Source: Rhodoferax sp.
GTDB taxonomy: Bacteria > Pseudomonadota > Gammaproteobacteria > Burkholderiales > Burkholderiaceae_C
DNA: 5,384 nt
Direction: 5' to 3'
Assembly: GCA_030683195.1 (NCBI GenBank)
Contig: JAUXQA010000206.1
Location: 1 to 5,384, forward strand
The translations under genes were made by a program, and so were the position numbers. Every line of letters starts with the position of its first letter. Within the stretch, counting starts at the first letter, position 1. Shown in pieces: positions 1-4,252 of this stretch. The notes below the pieces were generated by a model. The model saw nothing but the letters and a program-made list of their open reading frames with translations, had not been told where the DNA came from and searched no databases.

Positions 1-159
1 TGGTTTGTGTTTGCGCCCCAGTGCCTGTCTACGTTGGCGGTGGTGCGGCGTGAGACCAACTCCTGGCGCTACCCCATGTTCATGGCCACCTACCTGTTTG
101 TGTTGGCCTACGCGGCGTCGTTTGTCACCTACCGGCTCACCCTGTGGCTGGGCGCCTGA
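1..159 (+). CDS. feoB: Ferrous iron transport protein B, C-terminal end (partial)
   Basis: These are the last 52 codons of FeoB, the inner-membrane GTPase-coupled permease that imports Fe(II). The reading frame is open from the first base and ends at TGA 157-159; the N-terminal G domain and most of the membrane part lie outside the window. The visible segment begins WFVFAPQCLSTLAVVRRET, which matches the highly conserved C-terminal FeoB region (QC-STLAV-RRET-SW), where an invariant cysteine sits in the membrane core. It continues into a final hydrophobic helix (about residues 27-50, PMFMATYLFVLAYAASFVTY) and a short tail. The next gene starts 2 bases after the stop, which suggests one transcript and translational coupling. 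Regulation cannot be seen because the promoter is outside. The identification is firm from the motif. Confidence 0.95.
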   Translation, partial: WFVFAPQCLSTLAVVRRETNSWRYPMFMATYLFVLAYAASFVTYRLTLWLGA

Positions 160-161
160 CC

Positions 162-446
162 ATGGGCCTGCAAACGCTTGCTGTGGCGCTGGTGGTGGCC
201 GGCAGCTTTGTTTATGTGGCCTGGAGTCTGATGCCCCAGGCGTTGCGCCGCCGCCTGGCCATCCGGCTGCTGCGCTTGCCCGTGCCCGCGCGTTGGCTGG
301 CCCCGCTGCAACGGACGGCGCAAGCCACTGGGGGCTGTGATTGCAGTGGCTGCGACCGGACGCCAGGCCAGGGCGGGCGGGTACCGTCGCCCACGCGCCC
401 GGTCTCCGGGCAGCCTTTGGTTTTTCACCGGCCAAAGAAGCGTTAG
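162..446 (+). CDS. Small FeoB-associated membrane protein with CxCxxC motif (DUF6587-like)
   Basis: This 94-residue protein has an N-terminal hydrophobic helix (about residues 4-24), a basic linker rich in Arg, then C59-D-C61-S-G-C64-D and a low-complexity tail ending PLVFHRPKKR. Topology is probably one membrane anchor with the basic side and the cysteines in the cytoplasm (positive-inside rule; inference). Small Cys-containing proteins encoded just after feoB are a known theme: PF12669 in Firmicutes, FeoC in enterics, and a DUF6587 group in Beta/Gammaproteobacteria, which this resembles in size, position and Cys cluster. The assignment is from memory of the family. The ATG at 162, 2 bases after the feoB stop, was preferred to an in-frame GTG at 144 inside feoB because coupling is natural and the hydrophobic helix starts right there. 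A role as an Fe(II)-handling or assembly partner of FeoB is inferred only from context and cysteines. Confidence 0.8.
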   Translation: MGLQTLAVALVVAGSFVYVAWSLMPQALRRRLAIRLLRLPVPARWLAPLQRTAQATGGCDCSGCDRTPGQGGRVPSPTRPVSGQPLVFHRPKKR

Positions 447-546
447 CTCCCGCACCCAATTCCTGCCGCGTGCGCTTGACGGCCAGCATGCTGCATGTTT
501 GAGCACTGCCCGAAAAGTGGCGCTTTCCGAATGTTCATTGGCGTGA

Positions 547-648
547 TCTGATTACGATGTGCCAGGCTACAGAAACTACCATTTCCCCATCCGCAAGTGC
601 TTTGGGGACGGTGTCTTTGACATGGCCACCATGAGTCAAGCCAAATAA
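547..648 (+). pseudogene. Probable C-terminal remnant of an unidentified protein gene
   Basis: Between the feoB operon and the AraC-type gene lies a 33-codon open stretch ending in TAA 646-648. From GTG 559 it reads like real protein: VPGYRNYHFPIRKCFGDG, then VFDMATMSQAK and stop. Most codons have G or C in third position, as in the true genes here, and the peptide is rich in aromatic residues and glycine, unlike random translation. It is closed upstream in this frame by TGA 544-546. In the frame one base earlier, an 18-codon ORF (ATG 495 to TGA 549-551, ending FRMFIGVI) runs up to the same point, which would fit a frameshifted older gene. No ribosome binding site precedes GTG 559. I do not recognise the parent family. 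A very short functional peptide or chance cannot be excluded. Confidence 0.35.
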
Positions 649-667
649 GCTTTTTCATCCACTTTTT

Positions 668-682
668 GGAGTCATCCTCTTG
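668..682 (+). promoter_or_regulatory. Ribosome binding site that sets a TTG start
   Basis: GGAG at 668-671 lies 8 bases before TTG 680-682. No ATG or GTG occurs in this frame between the upstream stop (TGA 632-634) and 680, and the next in-frame ATG (710) has no comparable Shine-Dalgarno sequence. This supports TTG as the start codon of the AraC-family gene. Confidence 0.6.
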
Positions 683-1696
683 AAACAGGCTACGCGGTTC
701 AACGTGCAGATGAGCTGGAAGTTGCTCATCCTCGACATGGGCTACAACCCGGCAGATGTCCTGACCCTGGCGCGTTTGCCGGGCGATTTGTTTGCGCGCA
801 AGGAGGCATCCTTGTCGCCAACCGAGTATTTCAATTTGTGGCGCGGCCTGGAGCAAGTCGCAGGGGCGGACGAACTGCCTTTGAAGCTGGGGCAGGTGCT
901 GTCTGTCGAGGCATTTGATCCCGCGCTGTTTGCGTGTTTGTGCAGCCCCGACCTCAACACCGCCTTGCAACGCCTGGCGCAATACAAGCGCCTGGTCGGA
1001 CCCTTGATGATGGATGTCGACATCACACCCCAGCGAACCCTGGTCACACTGACTTGTTACGGCAATACGGAGCCGATTCCGCGCAGCCTGAGTACCTCGG
1101 AGCTGGTCTTTTTTACCCAGTTGGCGAGGTTGGCAACCCGCAAGCGTATTGTGCCGATGGCCGTGTTCACACCCGAATTGCCAGGCAACGGGCTGCTCTA
1201 TGACGCGTTTTTTGGATGCCCGCTGAAGCAGTCTGATGCGATCCAGATTGCCTTCGCGGCTCAGGATGCAACCAGCCCCTTCCTCACCGAAAACAGCGCG
1301 ATGTGGGATGCATTTGAGCCCGGTCTCCAGAAGCGATTGGCCTCGCTGGACGAAAAGGCCAGCATGACCGATCGCGTGAAAGGCGTTTTGCTGGAAACGC
1401 TCCCGGCAGGCATCAGCTCCATTGACGCCGTGGCTCAGCGCCTGGCCGTCAGCAAGCGCTCTTTGCAGCGCCATTTGGGCGATGAGTCCGTGAGTTTTCA
1501 GGATGTCCTGAGCCAGGTTCGCCAGGCGCTGGCACAGCACTACCTGATCAACTCCCGGATTTCACCAGGGGAGATTTCATGGCTCCTCGGTTTTCAGGAA
1601 AGTAATTCGTTCATTCGGGCCTTCAGGAACTGGACAGGGACGACACCGGGTGCCTACCGGGTGGGACATGAGCGTGACGCGCCCAACCTGCATTGA
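680..1696 (+). CDS. AraC-family transcriptional regulator with AraC-type ligand-binding N-domain
   Basis: This is a 338-residue cytoplasmic DNA-binding regulator. The C-terminal third carries the AraC/XylS double helix-turn-helix: first HTH around residues 246-266 (SSIDAVAQRLAVSKRSLQRH) and second around 296-327, with the family signature LLGFQESNSFIRAF followed by W-TGTTPGAYR. The N-terminal ~200 residues match the PF12625 type (arabinose-binding-like domain of OruR/ArgR-style regulators) in length and in features such as the YFNLWRGLE and PLMMDVD segments; that part is a family judgement. Such regulators usually control catabolic or lipid genes encoded next to them, but here the gene stands alone: upstream is only a gene remnant, and downstream the thioredoxin-like gene follows after 129 bases. 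The effector is unknown. It starts at TTG, which implies modest translation. No convincing sigma-70 promoter was found. Confidence 0.9.
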   Translation: MKQATRFNVQMSWKLLILDMGYNPADVLTLARLPGDLFARKEASLSPTEYFNLWRGLEQVAGADELPLKLGQVLSVEAFDPALFACLCSPDLNTALQRLAQYKRLVGPLMMDVDITPQRTLVTLTCYGNTEPIPRSLSTSELVFFTQLARLATRKRIVPMAVFTPELPGNGLLYDAFFGCPLKQSDAIQIAFAAQDATSPFLTENSAMWDAFEPGLQKRLASLDEKASMTDRVKGVLLETLPAGISSIDAVAQRLAVSKRSLQRHLGDESVSFQDVLSQVRQALAQHYLINSRISPGEISWLLGFQESNSFIRAFRNWTGTTPGAYRVGHERDAPNLH

Positions 1697-1700
1697 GTCA

Positions 1701-1717
1701 GCGGAGCAATGGTCCGC
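1701..1717 (+). repeat. Small inverted repeat just after the AraC-type gene
   Basis: GCGGA (1701-1705) and TCCGC (1713-1717) can pair around a 7-base loop, starting 5 bases after the stop codon. There is no T-run after it, so it is not a typical intrinsic terminator. It could be a weak 3' stem or chance. Confidence 0.25.
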
Positions 1718-1730
1718 ATGCAGGGGGCGA

Positions 1731-1786
1731 TGAAAAATTTCAATATGAACCAGACCATAAAGATGGCTTTCTTTGAAATTATCAAA
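1731..1786. promoter_or_regulatory. AT-rich spacer with two perfect small palindromes before the thioredoxin-like gene
   Basis: The 129-base spacer between the AraC-type and thioredoxin-like genes turns AT-rich from about 1728. It contains TGAAA-AA-TTTCA (1731-1742) and TTTGA-AATTA-TCAAA (1772-1786), both perfect inverted repeats. A poor promoter-like pair (TTGAAA 1773-1778, TAATGC 1794-1799, spacer only 15) overlaps the second one, so it could be an operator over a promoter. The half-sites resemble FNR sites but the spacing is one base short. Function is inferred only from position and symmetry. Confidence 0.3.
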
Positions 1787-1825
1787 TCTTGAATAATGCA
1801 GTTCCTTTTTTGAGATCATTCCCTG

Positions 1826-2188
1826 ATGACTGCTGATCACCCGTCTTTGCCACCCCGTGGACTTGTTGTTTGTTTGTGCGCCGCCTGGTGCGGGGTGTGC
1901 GGCGACTACCGCGCCCGGTTTGATCAGGTGCAGGCCAAATTCCCGGGCATCGAGTTCCTTTGGGTGGACGTGGAGGACGAGGCAGACGTCCTCGACCCGC
2001 TGGATGTGGAGAACTTTCCAACCCTGCTGCTGGCGGTGGGGGAGGCACCAAGGTTCTTTGGCCCGGTGACGCCGCAGACCGAGATGCTGGAGCGGCTGGT
2101 GCGCTCGCAAATTCAGGACGCCAGCGCCCCCGCCTTGAGTGACCCCGCCGTGACGGCGCTTTTGGGGCGGATTCGCGCAAGCCGGTGA
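1826..2188 (+). CDS. Thioredoxin-fold family protein with WCGVC active site
   Basis: This is a 120-residue protein with no signal peptide, so probably a cytoplasmic thiol-disulfide oxidoreductase. The redox motif W21-C22-G-V-C25 follows a beta strand (LVVCLCAA), and the cis-proline loop is at F64-P65-T66, as the fold requires. The C-terminal half (FFGPVTPQTEMLERLVR) suits the last strand and helix. Compared with classical thioredoxin (about 105 residues, CGPC near 32-35) the N-terminus is about 10 residues shorter and there is an Ala-rich tail. Two further cysteines, C16 and C18, sit before the active site; by eye C16 falls where E. coli thioredoxin has buried Asp26. The ATG at 1826 has GAGA about 10 bases upstream. 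The fpr gene follows 70 bases later on the same strand; co-transcription is possible but unproven. The physiological partner is unknown. Confidence 0.88.
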   Translation: MTADHPSLPPRGLVVCLCAAWCGVCGDYRARFDQVQAKFPGIEFLWVDVEDEADVLDPLDVENFPTLLLAVGEAPRFFGPVTPQTEMLERLVRSQIQDASAPALSDPAVTALLGRIRASR

Positions 2189-2258
2189 ACCTCGCGCCCG
2201 GGGTTTTACACTTCAGGGTTTCCCCCAGTCTCCTTTTTGAATTTTTGCAAGGCCCGCC

Positions 2259-3035
2259 ATGAGTGCATTTCTCGATGAAACCGTTTTAAGCGTCCACCAC
2301 TGGACCGATCGCCTGTTCAGCTTCACGACCACACGCGACCCTGCGCTGCGCTTCTCCAACGGGCATTTCACGATGATTGGCCTGCGCCAGGAGAACGGCA
2401 AGCCCTTGCTGCGCGCCTACAGCATCGTCAGCCCCAATTACGAAGAGCATCTGGAGTTTCTGAGCATCAAGGTGCAGGACGGCCCGCTCACCTCCAAGCT
2501 GCAGCACATCCAGGTGGGTGACAAGATTGTGGTGGGCAAGAAGCCCACCGGCACGCTGTTGATTGACTACCTGCTGCCCGGCAAAAACCTGTATTTACTG
2601 GGCACCGGCACCGGCATTGCCCCGTTTTTGAGCGTGGCGCGGGACCCTGAAACCTATGGGCGGTTTGAAAAAGTGGCGCTGGTGCACGGGGTGCGCGAAG
2701 TGGCCGAGCTGGCTTACTACGACTACTTCATGCACGAGCTGCCCAACCACGAGTTTTTGGGCGAGATGGTCACCAATCAGTTGCTCTATTACCCCACCGT
2801 GACCCGAGAGCCCTTTCGCAATCAGGGCCGCATGACCGACCTGCTGGAGAGCGGCAAGCTGGAGGCCGACCTGGGCCTGCCCAAGCTCGACCCCGCCACT
2901 GACCGGGTGATGCTGTGTGGCAGCCCGTCCATGTTGCGTGACCTCAAGCACATGTTGGAAAAGCGGGGTTTCATGGAAGGCAACACCACCAAGCCAGGTG
3001 ACTTTGTGATCGAACGGGCCTTTGCCGAGCAGTGA
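2259..3035 (+). CDS. fpr: Ferredoxin/flavodoxin--NADP(+) reductase
   Basis: This is a 258-residue cytoplasmic flavoenzyme that moves electrons between NADPH and ferredoxin or flavodoxin, feeding Fe-S cluster work, radical enzymes and oxidative-stress repair. Full-length features are present: the FAD-binding R52-x-Y54-S55 motif in LLRAYSIVSP; the phosphate/isoalloxazine loop DGPLTSKL (74-81); the NADP-binding GTGTGIAPFLS (115-125); HGVR (143-146); YYPTVTRE (177-184); and C220-G-S-P223 at the nicotinamide site. The C-terminus ends FVIERAFAEQ, extending past the aromatic residue, as in the bacterial subclass typified by Azotobacter, Pseudomonas and Rhodobacter FPRs. Length is normal for that subclass. 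AAGG (2249-2252) lies 6 bases before ATG 2259. A strong terminator begins 8 bases after the stop, so fpr is the last gene of its transcript. Confidence 0.95.
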   Translation: MSAFLDETVLSVHHWTDRLFSFTTTRDPALRFSNGHFTMIGLRQENGKPLLRAYSIVSPNYEEHLEFLSIKVQDGPLTSKLQHIQVGDKIVVGKKPTGTLLIDYLLPGKNLYLLGTGTGIAPFLSVARDPETYGRFEKVALVHGVREVAELAYYDYFMHELPNHEFLGEMVTNQLLYYPTVTREPFRNQGRMTDLLESGKLEADLGLPKLDPATDRVMLCGSPSMLRDLKHMLEKRGFMEGNTTKPGDFVIERAFAEQ

Positions 3036-3042
3036 AGAACGT

Positions 3043-3079
3043 AAAAAAGCCGCCAGGTAGTCCCTGGCGGCTTTTTTTT
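3043..3079. terminator. Strong intrinsic terminator, probably bidirectional
   Basis: A perfect 15-base stem (3043-3057 with 3063-3077, GC core GCCGCCAGG / CCTGGCGGC) encloses a 5-base loop. Eight T residues (3072-3079) follow on the plus strand, directly after fpr. The left arm starts with six A residues, giving a U-run for transcripts from the minus strand too, so it can also end the converging DUF4148 transcript, whose last stop codon is about 100 bases away. Confidence 0.93.
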
Positions 3080-3130
3080 GGGTTTTGAAGCTGGTTGATG
3101 AATAAATCAGCCCCTAGCCGGCGATTTACA

Positions 3131-3167
3131 ATGCTGTGTAGCTATCTATAAAATAGCAATGCAGCAT
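3131..3167. repeat. Imperfect 15-bp-arm palindrome between convergent genes
   Basis: The arms 3131-3145 and 3153-3167 match at 12 of 15 positions (ATGCTG...AGCTAT pairing with ATAGC...GCAGCAT) around a 7-base loop. It sits between the fpr terminator and the end of the minus-strand gene and has no T-run. The AGCTAT/ATAGC core resembles short palindromes I associate with comamonad intergenic regions; that link is from memory. It may be a dispersed repeat or a transcript-end stem. Confidence 0.5.
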
Positions 3168-3180
3168 CTTCGTCCCGCTC

Positions 3181-3591
3181 TCAGGACTTGTTGGCGTAAC
3201 GGCCAGGGAACACTTGGTTGAGCTTCATGCCGGTTTCGCCATTGGCCACGATGTCGCCGGTGCGCACGGCTTCACGCAGGTCAGCCCGGACTTCTTCGCG
3301 GCTCATGCTCTGCTCAGCCACTTGGGCGGGGTAGCGGGCAGGAAACACTTCGTTCACTGGAATGCCGGCTTCTGCATTGGCAACGATCTCACCGGTGCGC
3401 TGAGCGTCACGCAGTTCGGCCTGGACCACGTCGCGGCTGAGCTGGGTGTTCAATTTGGCAGCAAAGCTGCCGGAATTTGCTTGCTGGGCTTTGGCATACG
3501 CGTCCACCGGGCCCGCGTTCTGGGCCATGGCGTTTCCACCTGCCAAAGCTGCGAGTGTCAAAGTGATGATGGAGAGAGTTTTGCGATTCAT
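3181..3591 (-). CDS. Secreted DUF4148-type protein, copy A (downstream paralogue)
   Basis: This is a 136-residue exported protein of unknown function. Residues 1-23 form a Sec signal peptide (MNRKT basic start, hydrophobic core, AMA cleavage motif before Q24), so the mature protein should be periplasmic or secreted. A linker (VDAYAKAQQ...FAAKL) leads into two copies of a 37-residue unit, 51-87 and 96-132, spaced 45 residues apart. Each has the pattern SR--V-A-LR-A-RTG-IVAN...N-VFP-RY, which is the DUF4148 pattern as I know it. It aligns without gaps to its upstream neighbour (101 of 136 residues identical by hand count), with residues 1-25 identical. AAGGA (3599-3603) precedes the start by 7 bases. 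It begins 45 bases after copy B with no visible promoter of its own, so the two are probably co-transcribed, ending at the shared terminator. Confidence 0.88.
   Translation of the reverse strand: MNRKTLSIITLTLAALAGGNAMAQNAGPVDAYAKAQQANSGSFAAKLNTQLSRDVVQAELRDAQRTGEIVANAEAGIPVNEVFPARYPAQVAEQSMSREEVRADLREAVRTGDIVANGETGMKLNQVFPGRYANKS
3196..3306 (-). repeat. DUF4148-type unit 2 of copy A
   Basis: Encodes residues 96-132 of copy A (MSREEV ... VFPGRY). It shares 22 of 37 residues with unit 1 of the same protein and 24 of 37 with unit 2 of copy B. Confidence 0.8.
3331..3441 (-). repeat. DUF4148-type unit 1 of copy A
   Basis: Encodes residues 51-87 of copy A (LSRDVV ... VFPARY). It shares 27 of 37 residues with unit 1 of copy B. 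It departs from the other units at G76-I-P78-V and A85. Confidence 0.8.
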
Positions 3592-3636
3592 GATGTAGTC
3601 CTTACAACGTTTAAAAAGATTTGGATTGACCGCGCC

Positions 3637-4047
3637 TTAGCGCTGGCCGGCGTAACGGCCTGGGAACAGTTCGTTGAACTTGAGGCCGGATTCGCCGATG
3701 GCGACCATCTCGCCGGTGCGCTGCGCTTCACGCAAATCAGCCAACACCTGGTCACGGCTCAAGCCTTGGCTGGCCACCTGGGCTGGGTAGCGGCCGGGGA
3801 ACAACTCGTTGAGCTTGGTGCCGGATTCACCGATGGCGACAGTCTCGCCCGTGCGCTGGGCATCACGCAGTTCTGCCTGGACTGCGTCGCGGCTGAGCTG
3901 GGTGCTCAATTTGGCGGCAAAGCTGCCGGGGTCCTTTTGCTGGGCTTTGGCATACGCGTCAACCGAGCTGGAGTTCTGGGCCATGGCGTTTCCACCAGCC
4001 AAAGCTGCGAGTGTCAAAGTGATGATGGAGAGTGTCTTGCGATTCAT
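3637..4047 (-). CDS. Secreted DUF4148-type protein, copy B (promoter-proximal paralogue)
   Basis: This is a 136-residue exported protein of unknown function, the first gene of the minus-strand pair. It has the same signal peptide as copy A (residues 1-23, cleavage after AMA), a linker, and two 37-residue units at 51-87 and 96-132. Both units carry VAIGESG and NELFPGRY; they agree at 30 of 37 positions, far more than the two units in copy A. Start 4047 was chosen although the frame stays open to 4272: AAGGA (4055-4059) sits 7 bases upstream, the signal peptide starts here, and copy A has the identical start context. Upstream ATGs at 4146 and 4170 would bury the signal peptide. The gene is divergent from the LysR-type gene, which may regulate it. 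Small Arg/Gly/Glu-rich periplasmic proteins of this type are common in Burkholderiales without an established role. Confidence 0.88.
   Translation of the reverse strand: MNRKTLSIITLTLAALAGGNAMAQNSSSVDAYAKAQQKDPGSFAAKLSTQLSRDAVQAELRDAQRTGETVAIGESGTKLNELFPGRYPAQVASQGLSRDQVLADLREAQRTGEMVAIGESGLKFNELFPGRYAGQR
3652..3762 (-). repeat. DUF4148-type unit 2 of copy B
   Basis: Encodes residues 96-132 of copy B (LSRDQV ... LFPGRY). It is closest to unit 1 of the same gene (30 of 37 residues) rather than to the positionally equivalent unit of copy A (24 of 37). Confidence 0.8.
3787..3897 (-). repeat. DUF4148-type unit 1 of copy B
   Basis: Encodes residues 51-87 of copy B (LSRDAV ... LFPGRY). Seven substitutions separate it from unit 2 of the same protein. 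Confidence 0.8.
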
Positions 4048-4156
4048 GATGTAGTCCTTACAGGGTTTAAAAGTTTGGTCAGCAGGCGCTTGGGTGTCTG
4101 GCTGACTTGATTCGAAGAGGCTGTTTGTTGCATTCGTTTCGTCCATGGATGAACTA

Positions 4157-4162
4157 TATAAT
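4157..4162 (+). promoter_or_regulatory. Candidate -10 element (TATAAT) for the LysR-type gene
   Basis: A perfect TATAAT hexamer lies 91 bases before the LysR-type start, in the AT-rich part of the divergent spacer. No good -35 hexamer is found 16-18 bases upstream. The same AT-rich patch reads TATATA on the minus strand (4155-4160) and could equally serve the DUF4148 pair. The assignment of direction is uncertain. Confidence 0.4.
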
Positions 4163-4172
4163 TTCTTCATGG

Positions 4173-4185
4173 GTAGATAAACTAC
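4173..4185. promoter_or_regulatory. Inverted repeat GTAG-N5-CTAC in the divergent spacer
   Basis: Perfect 4-base arms flank ATAAA between the AT-rich -10 candidates and the LysR-type box. Position suggests a second regulator contact (activation site), but the arms are short and could be chance. Confidence 0.3.
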
Positions 4186-4203
4186 TAAAATATCAAAATG
4201 GCA

Positions 4204-4218
4204 TTGCGTAAACTGCAA
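4204..4218. promoter_or_regulatory. Candidate LysR-type regulator box TTGC-N7-GCAA (T-N11-A)
   Basis: TTGC (4204-4207) and GCAA (4215-4218) form a perfect dyad that contains the T-N11-A core typical of LysR-family recognition sites. It lies 34 bases upstream of the LysR-type start codon. If the minus-strand promoter uses the AT-rich patch near 4155-4160, this box is centred about 60-65 bases upstream of that start site, the usual place for the LysR recognition site of a divergently transcribed target, and it would also cover the regulator's own leader. Confidence 0.5.
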
Positions 4219-4252
4219 CAATGATGACGTTGAAAACCAAACCAAGGGCACT

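Larger units (their letters stand above)
3181..3624 (-). repeat. Tandem duplication, block A
   Basis: This block pairs with 3637-4078, offset 456 bases. Homology covers the whole coding region plus about 30 bases of leader. It is nearly perfect around the start: 3 mismatches in about 82 bases spanning the leader, RBS and signal-peptide codons. It falls off beyond about 3624. Confidence 0.9.
3637..4078 (-). repeat. Tandem duplication, block B
   Basis: This is the partner of block A. The shared leader reads (plus strand) GATGTAGTCCTTACA followed by TTTAAAA and TTTGG in both copies, placing the end of homology near 4078. The true promoter of the pair must lie beyond this, in 4079-4252. Confidence 0.9.

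Noticed and set aside
144..161. GTG 144 as start of the FeoB-associated protein
   Set aside because: It overlaps the feoB end and adds polar residues before the hydrophobic helix. ATG 162, right after the feoB stop, is the better start.
617..645. TTGACA at 617-622 as the -35 of the AraC-type gene
   Set aside because: The hexamer is perfect but no acceptable -10 follows at 16-18 bases, and it lies inside the gene-remnant reading frame (GTC TTT GAC ATG).
443..1540. Minus-strand 365-codon open frame
   Set aside because: It lies antisense to the AraC-family gene, which has clear domain motifs. The translation is rich in Gln, Arg and His and looks like a codon-bias shadow.
1772..1786. FNR/Anr box
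   Set aside because: The half-sites TTGA and TCAA are separated by 5 bases, whereas the FNR consensus needs 6 between them, so it is recorded only as an unnamed palindrome.
1577..2110. Minus-strand 177-codon open frame
   Set aside because: It covers the end of the AraC-type gene and most of the thioredoxin-like gene in antisense, with no recognisable motif.
2189..2258. Terminator or promoter between the thioredoxin-like gene and fpr
   Set aside because: There are G-runs and C-runs (GGGG near 2200, CCCCC near 2222) and a T-rich stretch, but no coherent stem with T-run and no paired -35/-10.
3214..4110. Plus-strand 298-codon open frame antisense to both DUF4148 genes
   Set aside because: It is a shadow of the repeated, GC-biased minus-strand genes. 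The minus-strand frames have signal peptides, ribosome binding sites and paralogue conservation; the plus-strand translation shows no recognisable protein.
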